A stretch of DNA of 12,854 bases from Bacteroidota bacterium (GTDB taxonomy: Bacteria; Bacteroidota; Bacteroidia; Chitinophagales; Chitinophagaceae). The notes beneath the pieces are model-generated. The model ran no database searches. It was not told where the DNA came from and saw nothing but the letters and a program-made list of their open reading frames with translations. Below are positions 5,875-12,854 of the stretch, one piece after another (position 1 is the stretch's first letter; each line of letters begins with the position of its first letter). Location: positions 1 to 12,854 of the forward strand of contig JAFAGE010000012.1 in the NCBI GenBank assembly GCA_023423015.1. Direction: 5' to 3'. Both the position numbers and the translations under genes were made by a program.

Positions 5875-7134
5875 CTAACGGAAACTTGCCAGTATATCGG
5901 ATGCTGCTCTCATTCCCGTGTGGAATGCGGCCTCGACCGTGCCGGGGTAAGCGCCATCGAATATTCCTTCACCAGCAAAAAAGAGGGTATTGTCTACCGG
6001 TTGGCTAAGGGTTTTACGGGCTTCCTTTGAAGCAGGCCGGGCATAACTGTAAGCGCCCAGGCAGTTTTTGTCGCGGATCCAGTTGAAAACGTTGGAACGT
6101 AGCAGATTAGTGCGCAGATTTTCTGAAGAGATATCATAAATGTTCGCCAAACACTTCAAACCCACATCTTTAATCTCGTCGTCCCTGAAATTAAAAATGC
6201 GTTGGGCATCCGGTCCACCTGCCCATCCCGTCAACAACCCGTTTTTTATGGGATTCTGGGTCCACCAGGTTGGTATGGCCTCGTCGGCAAAGATGAAACC
6301 GGTATCTTTTTTCCAGAAAGGTTCCGAAAACTCGAATAAAATCTTCACCACTGGTCCAAAACCGATGGCTGATGCCGACTGCGTATAAAGCGGTATGGCA
6401 GGATAAAAAGGCAGTAATGCCGGGTTGCCAAGTATGCTGACAGGCACGGCGCCAAGCAGACGCGTGCCATTGAACTCGCGGCCCGACTCCGTTGACACCG
6501 TCACTTTATTTGCCGACCAGTGAATACCTGTGGCGCGTTCAGAAAAGTGGAAGTCGCCTCCTTTCTGGGTTAGTTGCTGAACGAGGTAATTAATAATAGA
6601 GGAGTAACCTTCCTTCACCCGGTATTGTTCTTCTTCGGCCGACCATTCGTCGTATAGACTGCGGGCACTGACTTCCCCGACTGATGCAAGGTCAAAGCCC
6701 TGTACATAAGCCGTCATTTGCTTGCGCAGTTCGGGATGTTTATCTGGTGGATAATGTTTATCCATAAACTCCTGCATCGTCACGTGTACCGGGAGGTTCT
6801 TCATTAATGCCAGCATTTCATCCCACCCTTCAATCATTTCATCCTGCTTCTTCCATCTGCCATTCTCCTTCCGGTACATCGCTCCTTCCACCTTGATTTT
6901 GGTAAGTCCCGCTTCTCGTATAAGGGTGTTCGTTAGTGGCAGATCGCCATGAACAAATTCAGCTCCGGATTCGAGAGCGCCCTCCCCTGCTGCATTACCG
7001 ATTGTGTGAATACGGCCACCCGGCCTGTCTCTCGCTTCGATTATGGTTACGCCATAATGCCCCGCAATCTTTGTTGCAGCTATAAGTCCGGCAGCACCTG
7101 CACCAATTACAAGAACATGCTCTTTACGCGTCAT
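5875..7134 (-). CDS. FAD-dependent amine oxidase (flavin monoamine oxidase family)
   Basis: This 419-residue protein has an N-terminal dinucleotide-binding fold: VLVIGAGAAGLIAA (GxGxxG at 11-16), the ribose-binding glutamate of IIEARD (E33), and the family-typical RPGGRIHT (38-44). ESGAEFVHG follows near 56. The C-terminus has the second FAD-contact region, LFFAGEGIFDGAYPGTVEAAFHTGMRAA. These mark the NAD(P)-binding_8/amino_oxidase group, which oxidises amines and related substrates, releasing hydrogen peroxide and an aldehyde. No signal peptide is evident, so it is probably cytoplasmic. Length is near the family norm (about 420-500), and no break is seen. Start ATG 7132-7134 places GxGxxG eleven residues in, as usual. 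It diverges from the Crp/Fnr-type regulator across about 130 bases. The substrate is not predictable; a desaturase-like or polyamine oxidase role is possible. Confidence 0.9.
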   Translation of the reverse strand: MTRKEHVLVIGAGAAGLIAATKIAGHYGVTIIEARDRPGGRIHTIGNAAGEGALESGAEFVHGDLPLTNTLIREAGLTKIKVEGAMYRKENGRWKKQDEMIEGWDEMLALMKNLPVHVTMQEFMDKHYPPDKHPELRKQMTAYVQGFDLASVGEVSARSLYDEWSAEEEQYRVKEGYSSIINYLVQQLTQKGGDFHFSERATGIHWSANKVTVSTESGREFNGTRLLGAVPVSILGNPALLPFYPAIPLYTQSASAIGFGPVVKILFEFSEPFWKKDTGFIFADEAIPTWWTQNPIKNGLLTGWAGGPDAQRIFNFRDDEIKDVGLKCLANIYDISSENLRTNLLRSNVFNWIRDKNCLGAYSYARPASKEARKTLSQPVDNTLFFAGEGIFDGAYPGTVEAAFHTGMRAASDILASFR

Positions 7135-7270
7135 GTAGTTCTTCGTTGGAAGCTATGAATAAGGTAGTACAAGGAAGTAAGGCAGTATTTTCCGTGGTTA
7201 ACAAGTATTCTATAAATTGAAACAAATTTCGTTGATTATACCTATGGATGTACAACGCGGGCAAAAAAAC

Positions 7271-7876
7271 ATGTTTTTCGAGAGCAGTACGCATCCGAGT
7301 ATGCCATTGATTCAATATATCAATGCCAGGTATCCACTCAGCCGGGACATGGTGGAATACATCAAGCAGAACAGTTATGCACGAAAGCTTGCGAAGGGAA
7401 AATTTTTGCTGAAGCAGGGCGAAATTTGCACCGACTACTATTACATCCATAAAGGAGTATTGCGATCTTTTTTAAAGTTCGGCCAGAAAGAAATAACCAT
7501 CTGGATCAATCCGGAGAATGAGATCACCACTTCGATCCGAAGCATGACAGGTAATCGCCCTTCGGAAGAAAACATACAGGCAGTAGAAAATTGCGAGCTG
7601 GTGGTAATTCCTTTTGACGTGATGGAAGGATTTTATGAAAAGTTTCCCGAGATGAATCTCCTTGGCCGCAAGATCCTGCAGGAATACTACGCTGCCTCTG
7701 AAGAACGGGTATATATCTGCCGCATTCCGAATGCTCATGCACGTTATAAACATTTCCTGGACACCAGGCCCGAACTCATCAACCGGATACCACTCAAGCA
7801 CATAGCATCATACCTTGGCATAACATTGGAAACGTTAAGCCGGTTACGTTCGCGGAATGCGAGCAAACGGGCCTAA
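7271..7876 (+). CDS. Crp/Fnr-family transcriptional regulator (cyclic-nucleotide-binding-like domain plus HTH)
   Basis: A start at ATG 7271 is preferred: it follows an A-rich leader (GGGCAAAAAAAC) and gives 201 residues, the usual size. The same frame is also open from ATG 7244 and TTG 7217, and ATG 7301 is another option. With the 7271 start, residues about 42-127 form a cNMP-binding-like beta barrel (KGKFLLKQGEICTDYYYIHKGVLRSF). A long helix (EKFPEMNLLGRKILQEYYAASEER) precedes a helix-turn-helix at about 174-194 (LKHIASYLGITLETLSRLR). This is the common Bacteroidota type. The segment where cAMP receptors carry their phosphate-binding cassette reads SMTGNRPSEENIQAVE and lacks the E...RA pattern, so cAMP is not predicted; the ligand is unknown. 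It begins a probable operon with the MscS and M23 genes (20-base gap to the next ATG). Autoregulation or control of the divergent oxidase is possible but unseen. Confidence 0.88.
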   Translation: MFFESSTHPSMPLIQYINARYPLSRDMVEYIKQNSYARKLAKGKFLLKQGEICTDYYYIHKGVLRSFLKFGQKEITIWINPENEITTSIRSMTGNRPSEENIQAVENCELVVIPFDVMEGFYEKFPEMNLLGRKILQEYYAASEERVYICRIPNAHARYKHFLDTRPELINRIPLKHIASYLGITLETLSRLRSRNASKRA

Positions 7877-7895
7877 CCCGAAAAAACGATATCTT

Positions 7896-8855
7896 ATGGC
7901 GCTCACACCAGACACTTCGAAGTTTTCGATTTTTGACATCCTTGTTCGCAGACTTGGCAAACGCATCCTTGTGTTTGTCGTCCTGTTGTTGATCAACTTC
8001 TATATTCCGTTAATTACCTGGTCGAGCAAGAATTTTTACATCGTAGACAAGATAATAGATGTACTACTTACCATTGCATTCGCAGGAATACTGATCGGCC
8101 TTGTGCGCGTAGGCCAGGACTATGTCATGCACCAGTTCGATGTTTCGAAGAAGGATAATTTCAGAGAACGAAAAATGATCACACAGCTGCAGTTTATCCG
8201 CAAGCTGCTGGTGGCAATAATTGTTGTGGTAACGATCTGCGCAATATTGCTAAGTTTCGAAAACCTGAGGAAGATAGGTTCAGGTTTACTTGCAGGTGTC
8301 GGATTAGGCGGTATCATCATCGGTTTCGCTGCACAACGATCGTTGTCAAATCTTCTTGCAGGATTCCAGATCGCATTTACACAACCCATCCGGATAGACG
8401 ACGCCGTGATTGTAGAGGGCGAATGGGGCCGTGTAGAAGAGATTACACTAACCTACGTAGTGGTAAAGATCTGGGATCAGCGCAGGCTTATTTTGCCTAT
8501 CAATTATTTTATCGAGAAACCCTTCCAGAACTGGACGCGAACGTCAGCAGAGTTGATGGGAACGGTAGAGTTATTCGTTGACTACGGCGTTCCCATGGAA
8601 GCAGTTCGCGAAGAATTCAAGCGCTTACTTGATGCGTCGCCGTTATGGAATCGCAAGGTCCAGGTTATTCACGTTACAGACGCGAGAGAACAGTGGATGT
8701 TGCTGCGCCTACTTATGAGCGCCGACAATTCAGGTATCCTGTTCGACCTGCGTTGTTATATCCGCGAGAACATGATAGCGTTCCTCAACAAGAATTATCC
8801 CGAAAGTTTTGCAAAAGTTCGCGGCGACTATCGCCTGAGGCAGCAGGTTGGCTAA
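7896..8855 (+). CDS. MscS-family mechanosensitive ion channel
   Basis: The preferred start is ATG 7896 (319 residues), preceded by A-rich CCCGAAAAAACG. An earlier in-frame ATG (7857) would overlap the regulator gene. Two hydrophobic helices lie at about 24-40 and 54-72, and a third at about 102-120. The MscS pore helix and hinge follow at about 127-165, with the Gly/Ala-rich GSGLLAGVGLGGIIIGFAAQ. The conserved beta domain begins with the FTQPIRIDDAVIVEGEWGRVEEI segment and continues to RLILPINYFIEKPFQNWTR; a cytoplasmic alpha/beta tail completes it. Small-conductance channels of this family open on membrane tension and release solutes after osmotic downshock. No truncation is seen. The gene sits 20 bases after the regulator and 39 bases before the peptidase start, all plus strand, so one transcript is likely. 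The channel family is secure; the particular subtype is not. Confidence 0.92.
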   Translation: MALTPDTSKFSIFDILVRRLGKRILVFVVLLLINFYIPLITWSSKNFYIVDKIIDVLLTIAFAGILIGLVRVGQDYVMHQFDVSKKDNFRERKMITQLQFIRKLLVAIIVVVTICAILLSFENLRKIGSGLLAGVGLGGIIIGFAAQRSLSNLLAGFQIAFTQPIRIDDAVIVEGEWGRVEEITLTYVVVKIWDQRRLILPINYFIEKPFQNWTRTSAELMGTVELFVDYGVPMEAVREEFKRLLDASPLWNRKVQVIHVTDAREQWMLLRLLMSADNSGILFDLRCYIRENMIAFLNKNYPESFAKVRGDYRLRQQVG

Positions 8856-8894
8856 TGAGATGGCTTGCCATTTGCAGCCTCATGCGGAAAAGGC

Positions 8895-10259
8895 ATGTTC
8901 AGACGAGAAGCTTTATGGCTGGCATCAATGATACTGTTGATTTCGTGCGGACCTTCCAAAAAGAGCATTTTTGCCGACAAGCGCACGGATCATGAAAAAT
9001 ACGCCGACCAGATCCGGGAGGCGGGATTAGATAGAACATATATGGGATCCCTGTGGTTCGATGCTGCACAAAGAGGGCTACTCCAACCATTGAGCATCAC
9101 TCTTCCCTATAAAGAAGCAGGATATTTTGCGCCAGATAAACCTTCTGCGGCATCGTATGTTTTTACCGCACGCCGCGGTGATCGCATATCACTTTTTATT
9201 GAAATTAAGCCCGACACGATTAAACCCTTTTTTGGAGAACTATGGCGCCCCGCGGGTACGCCAGGAAAAGCAGAACTCATAGCATCAATTGATTCGACAA
9301 GAAGAATAGTACATGATGTGGAAGAAGACGGCAATTATCTCGTGCGCGTGCAACCGCCGCTGCTTGAGTCAGTAGAATTCACTGTTACCATTAGTACCGG
9401 TCCTTCACTGGCATTTCCGGTCAGTGATTCAGGGAATCCCAAACTCATCAGTTTCTGGAGCGATCCCCGCGACGGAGGAAGACGCAGCCACCAGGGAGTT
9501 GATATAAGCGCAAAATTTCGCACTCCTGCGGTTGCGAGCGCAGATGGAATGGTGAGCCGCGTAATGGAAAACCGGCTGGGAGGAAAAGTAGTGTTTATGC
9601 GGCCGAAAGGAAAAAATTACAGCTTATACTATGCGCACCTCGACAGTCAAACTGTGGCCACCGGCCAAAGCGTTAAGGCAGGCCAAACACTAGGACTAAT
9701 TGGTACAACGGGAAATGCAAAAGGAACAGTGCCTCATCTTCATTTTGGAATATACGGCTGGGGAGGCGCAATCGACCCCCTGCCTTTTGTTGATCCCAGG
9801 CGAAAGTTGCCGGCAGAGATCACAGCAGCCACGGACCAAATTGGCAAGTGGATTCGTACCGCTGCGAACATCCGGCTTGCATTGTCGCCCTCTGAACCTG
9901 ATGCGGCAGACATAGAACTAAAACGCGGAACGGTGATCTACGTTGCAGGTGCTGCAGCAGGTTATCTCCGGGTGTCGTTGCCCGATTTTCGTGAGGGATA
10001 TGTTACTCAGAAAAACATCTCTTCTAAGATACTTGACACAAAAACAGCAGATGAACCGCTGAGATTGCTCGACCGTCCACTTACAACGGCACCCGCGGTT
10101 TCCACCATCGCACCGAATAAAAAATATGAAATAGTGGGTGAATTTGGTGCATTTCAACTGGTGCGAAGCGGTGACCAGATCGGATGGCTGGAAGCTGTAG
10201 AAGAAAGCACGGCATTATCGCAGCCTGCGGTAATAACTAGCGACGGCGTTGTACGGTAA
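8895..10259 (+). CDS. M23 (LytM-type) metallopeptidase lipoprotein with C-terminal SH3-like region
   Basis: ATG 8895 is preferred over an upstream TTG (8865): GGAAAAGG lies just upstream, and the protein then opens with a lipoprotein signal and lipobox LISC-G (Cys18). Of 454 residues, about 20-180 are an unrecognised exported region with beta-rich sequence. The peptidase M23 domain spans about 185-300. Its zinc and catalytic residues are visible: HQGVD (H199, D203), YYAHLD (H248) and HLHFGIY (H281, H283). The C-terminal part (about 320-445) has SH3-like repeats (LKRGTVIYVAGAAAGYLRV and a second segment ending QLVRSGDQIGWLEAV). M23 enzymes cut peptide bridges of peptidoglycan or activate other hydrolases. 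With the full active site kept, this one is probably active. The last 23 bases overlap the convergent MG2/plug gene. The lipid anchor suggests the inner face of the outer membrane. Confidence 0.9.
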   Translation: MFRREALWLASMILLISCGPSKKSIFADKRTDHEKYADQIREAGLDRTYMGSLWFDAAQRGLLQPLSITLPYKEAGYFAPDKPSAASYVFTARRGDRISLFIEIKPDTIKPFFGELWRPAGTPGKAELIASIDSTRRIVHDVEEDGNYLVRVQPPLLESVEFTVTISTGPSLAFPVSDSGNPKLISFWSDPRDGGRRSHQGVDISAKFRTPAVASADGMVSRVMENRLGGKVVFMRPKGKNYSLYYAHLDSQTVATGQSVKAGQTLGLIGTTGNAKGTVPHLHFGIYGWGGAIDPLPFVDPRRKLPAEITAATDQIGKWIRTAANIRLALSPSEPDAADIELKRGTVIYVAGAAAGYLRVSLPDFREGYVTQKNISSKILDTKTADEPLRLLDRPLTTAPAVSTIAPNKKYEIVGEFGAFQLVRSGDQIGWLEAVEESTALSQPAVITSDGVVR

Positions 10260-11934
10260 ATAATTTTCTGGCGCTACCGCATTTACCATCGTTGGTTTGA
10301 CCGTTGACTTCGATAATGTATACGCCGGTAAGATCGGATGTGAAAAAATTCAAAGAAGATTTGCCTGTACTATCGGTGATTACATCAGGTTCCCAATGCA
10401 TCAGGGTTCGAAAGTCAGGCATGCGGTTCTTACGTTCAGCGTCACTGTCGTACCTGGGAGAAACAAACTTTTTTTCTGGTTGTGCAATTTCTTTTTTCAG
10501 CGAGATTGCATTCCTGTCGGTTTCAAAACTATTCAGATTACGGGTGTATGTAACCAGGTTTATAATTCCATTGAAAACACCAGTGCCACGAAAAAACCGC
10601 CTCGTAACCACCTGCACGTGCTGCAGTTTTAACGGATCGAATTCAAATAACCTATTGATGTCGAATACAGGGTATCCGTCAATAAGCACCAGCGGGTCTG
10701 AGTCGAACATGCTTTGATATGCATCATTAAATACATTCAGGTGAAATCGGCCTCCCCGGCGATGCACCGTTACAAACCTCACAAATTCCCTAAACACCTC
10801 TTCCATTTTTCCAAAGCGGGTATAATCGTCAAGGTTATAACTGAGATCATGGTGACCATAGAATGGCATGGTATCGCAGATTGAATGCACTTTCAGATAT
10901 GAAGGCACATTAAATGCTTGCCGGATTTCCGCAACGTTTCGGGCAAGCTCTGATAAGCGAGGATTGGTTTTATCATGAAGTCTGTTGTGAAAGTTTTCAG
11001 GGTGAACATTGATAAATGGATTGTCTACTTGAATCACATAACCAGAATCGATCAGCGGATTCGTGAGGATTAAAACAGAATCGGAGATGACTCCATCATT
11101 CATTTGCAAAGAAAACCTTCCGGCATCATCTGTCTGTGTGTTGTGAAAACCGGACGCATAGCCAGGTATTACCAGGTATATTGCTACGTTTTTTGCTGGA
11201 GCATTGTTACTATCTATCAAGGTTCCTGTTATCCATTGTCCCCTGAAATCTGCAGCAAAGCTCCTGCTGAATGAGGAGGGCTCCGGTTTGTTCCTGAACG
11301 CATGAACAATATTCTGCTGCAAAGGCATCGTGGCAGTATCAACCAGATAAACAGACACGGAAAGGTTGGCAGATACCGGTTTACCTGATTTATCAACTGT
11401 AGCGATGCTAAGATTCACGGGACGCCGGTTATCGTAAGCACCCTCGTCGGCAGAAATGGATATCTGCAACTCTGAAGCATCAGGCCCCGAAGAAACATTA
11501 TTATCGGAAAGTATTGTTGCCGCTCCGTATCCGTTTATAACCGATATGGGTTTTGAATACAAATTCTCTGGTCCAAAGTTTCTCATCCAGCGTGTGAATG
11601 CAACTACGGTATAGATGGAAGAATGTAGATTTCCAGGGATTTCCAGTGCGCCTCTACCACGGCCGTTTTTGATATTAATAACAGATTCGCTTACTGAAGC
11701 ACCCGAAGAATCCAGCAATTGTATATACACCACGCTGCTGAGTCTGCCGGGTTCCGATGAAGTCGCTTCGGCAACATACACTTTCATCCACATCAGCTCG
11801 CCTGCGTGGTACAGGGCTCTGTCTGTATGAATAAATATTTTTTCCTGGTAAACACTTTGTGAAATAAGTGGCGAAAAAAATAAAAACAGTAAACAGGCGG
11901 ATGCCAGTGTTTTGACAGAGTATTTATTCATCAT
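10237..11934 (-). CDS. MG2/TonB-plug-like surface protein without a beta barrel
   Basis: This 565-residue protein starts with a signal peptide (about 1-26, LLFLFFSPLISQS). An MG2 (macroglobulin-like) domain begins at about 30 with the characteristic EKIFIHTDRALYHAGELMWM. A second macroglobulin-like region is at about 155-200 (PVNLSIATVDKSGKPVSANL). A carboxypeptidase-regulatory-like fold follows at about 232-280 (GQWITGTLIDSNNAPAKNVA...TDDAGRFSL). A TonB plug-like segment lies at about 412-463 (DPLVLIDGYPVFD, then GVFNGIINLVTY). The C-terminus has a macroglobulin-like strand set (SLNFFTSDLTGVYIIEV). No transmembrane barrel follows, so this is the soluble plug type common in Bacteroidota, not a receptor pore. 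Similar proteins often reach 800-900 residues, so this is a short version. ATG 11932-11934 overlaps the DUF4249 stop (ATGA), implying translational coupling. Function is unknown; a partner of a TonB-dependent receptor is inferred. Confidence 0.75.
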   Translation of the reverse strand: MMNKYSVKTLASACLLFLFFSPLISQSVYQEKIFIHTDRALYHAGELMWMKVYVAEATSSEPGRLSSVVYIQLLDSSGASVSESVINIKNGRGRGALEIPGNLHSSIYTVVAFTRWMRNFGPENLYSKPISVINGYGAATILSDNNVSSGPDASELQISISADEGAYDNRRPVNLSIATVDKSGKPVSANLSVSVYLVDTATMPLQQNIVHAFRNKPEPSSFSRSFAADFRGQWITGTLIDSNNAPAKNVAIYLVIPGYASGFHNTQTDDAGRFSLQMNDGVISDSVLILTNPLIDSGYVIQVDNPFINVHPENFHNRLHDKTNPRLSELARNVAEIRQAFNVPSYLKVHSICDTMPFYGHHDLSYNLDDYTRFGKMEEVFREFVRFVTVHRRGGRFHLNVFNDAYQSMFDSDPLVLIDGYPVFDINRLFEFDPLKLQHVQVVTRRFFRGTGVFNGIINLVTYTRNLNSFETDRNAISLKKEIAQPEKKFVSPRYDSDAERKNRMPDFRTLMHWEPDVITDSTGKSSLNFFTSDLTGVYIIEVNGQTNDGKCGSARKLFTVQRRR

Positions 11935-12854
11935 GGCCAGAATTCCGGTTTAATATTACTGCCATGCATAGTGCAATCCACACAGCGAGGACGCTCGGCA
12001 TAGAACGTGAGTACTTCTCTTGTTAGCGGGTCGGTATATTCAGGAACTGTCGGTATCAGTCCGCGGTGTTTGTACACCTGGATAATAACCTCTGGATCGT
12101 TTTCGTACGGGTATTCCGGAAACAATGGATCAAGTTCTTCCCAATATTCACAATCAGGATCGTAGGGCGTTCCCGGAAGGTCACGGCCCCACACAAATAT
12201 TCTTTTTTCACTTACCGTGCAGAATTCCACGAAGCCGATCACCTTTTCGGATGGATTGGTTACCGCCCGGATATTGCCGACCAATTCAGAAGGTTGAGCA
12301 TCGAAAATGGTTCCAAGAGTCTCTGAATTTTTCTTCATCCTTCGGTAAAATTCATAGGCATCGGCTTGCAACCCGAATTGCGTGACGAGTATGCTGTATA
12401 AAAAACTTAGTTGCCACGCATTCCTGGGCAGTGTACGCACCGGCAGACGAATTGCCTCGTCAATTTGTAATGCAGCGGATCCAAGTATGATTCCCGTGGA
12501 TTGGTTGTCTTTCCAGCAGACGTAGATGCTATCATTATACGAACGGTTCACCGGATCGTACCATTCGATTTCATATTTTGCATTATTACCCTCCCCGGTT
12601 ATTTTGTATTGCAGCTTCGCACGGAATGGAGATCTGAATTCCCATGTTTCTGCATAATCCCACTTATAAAAAATTGAATGATCCGCCGAGTTCTGTGAGT
12701 GCGCGAAAAAGTCTACGGTTTCGTTGTGGTAAAAGTATGAGATGCTGTCTATCGCAGGTGTTTGTATTATCTTCCTGAAGTCAGTTTCATATTCTTTAGA
12801 CCCCTCATCTAAAAAAATCCGCAGCCGGTGTTTCACGTCAGGGTTCAGCATAAT
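11931..12854 (-). CDS. DUF4249 family protein, N-terminus beyond right edge
   Basis: The frame is still open at the window end (the codon before the first visible ATG, 12849-12851, is ATT), so the gene almost certainly starts outside. The 307 visible codons fit DUF4249: YYKW/ETWEF-like sequence (FYKWDYAETWEFRSPF), then CWKDNQSTGIILGSA, then FLYSILVTQFGL followed by AYEFYRRMKKNSETLGTIFDAQPSELVGNI and VIGFVEFCTVSEKRIFV. The tail has the family's Cys pair (RCVDC) and ends KPEFWP. Full members are usually about 350-400 residues with a lipoprotein signal, which is the part missing here. DUF4249 genes are commonly found beside TonB-dependent receptor genes; a receptor is expected to the right of the window. 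The TGA stop overlaps the ATG of the next gene. Family membership rests on remembered motifs, not a search. Confidence 0.82.
   Translation of the reverse strand: MMLNPDVKHRLRIFLDEGSKEYETDFRKIIQTPAIDSISYFYHNETVDFFAHSQNSADHSIFYKWDYAETWEFRSPFRAKLQYKITGEGNNAKYEIEWYDPVNRSYNDSIYVCWKDNQSTGIILGSAALQIDEAIRLPVRTLPRNAWQLSFLYSILVTQFGLQADAYEFYRRMKKNSETLGTIFDAQPSELVGNIRAVTNPSEKVIGFVEFCTVSEKRIFVWGRDLPGTPYDPDCEYWEELDPLFPEYPYENDPEVIIQVYKHRGLIPTVPEYTDPLTREVLTFYAERPRCVDCTMHGSNIKPEFWP

Noticed and set aside
7217..7270. N-terminal extension of the Crp/Fnr regulator from TTG 7217 or ATG 7244
   Set aside because: The extra 9-18 residues match nothing typical of the family, and ATG 7271 has the better A-rich leader; kept only as an alternative start.
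7857..7895. Longer MscS start at ATG 7857
   Set aside because: It would overlap the upstream gene and add 13 residues before the usual N-terminus; ATG 7896 has a better leader.

Overview
The window looks like a chromosomal segment of a member of the Bacteroidota, probably from the Chitinophagales/Cytophagales side. The lineage is inferred from family content: a type IX secretion (T9SS) sorting tail, a DUF4249 lipoprotein, an MG2/plug-type surface protein, a UpxY-like NusG paralogue, and Wza/Wzc proteins of the short Bacteroidota type. No rRNA, tRNA, CRISPR array, insertion sequence or phage gene was seen.

Layout. Positions 1-4189 (minus strand) are the start of an exopolysaccharide/capsule operon, read right to left: wza (outer-membrane export lipoprotein), wzc (co-polymerase and tyrosine autokinase), a specialised NusG-type antiterminator, then the N-terminus of a Wzx flippase that runs off the left edge. 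wzc is broken by one in-frame amber codon (2233-2235). The two halves sit in the same frame with no bases lost and together have the usual full length. Positions 4190-4584 are a 395-base gap with a candidate promoter for wza and no convincing gene. Positions 4585-7134 (minus) hold a secreted T9SS cargo protein of unknown function and a flavin amine oxidase; a possible terminator and a possible promoter lie between them. Positions 7271-10259 (plus) are a probable three-gene operon: a Crp/Fnr-type regulator, an MscS-type mechanosensitive channel and an M23 metallopeptidase lipoprotein. Positions 10237-12854 (minus) hold a translationally coupled pair: a DUF4249 lipoprotein, cut by the right edge, and an MG2/TonB-plug-like surface protein. 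The last gene overlaps the M23 gene tail to tail by 23 bases.

How the parts work together. The left operon should assemble and export a surface polysaccharide: Wzx flips lipid-linked units, Wzc controls chain length and couples to the Wza pore, and the NusG paralogue probably keeps RNA polymerase going through the long operon. The amber codon should uncouple the Wzc periplasmic/membrane part from its kinase, so capsule assembly is predicted to be impaired unless the codon is read through, suppressed, or a sequencing error. The central plus-strand operon suggests cell-envelope maintenance (tension relief plus peptidoglycan processing). The right-hand pair belongs to a common but functionally undefined outer-membrane set that usually accompanies a TonB-dependent receptor.

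No wholly new system is evident. The items most worth following are the amber-split wzc, the NusG paralogue with hairpins on both sides, and the barrel-less MG2/plug protein coupled to DUF4249.
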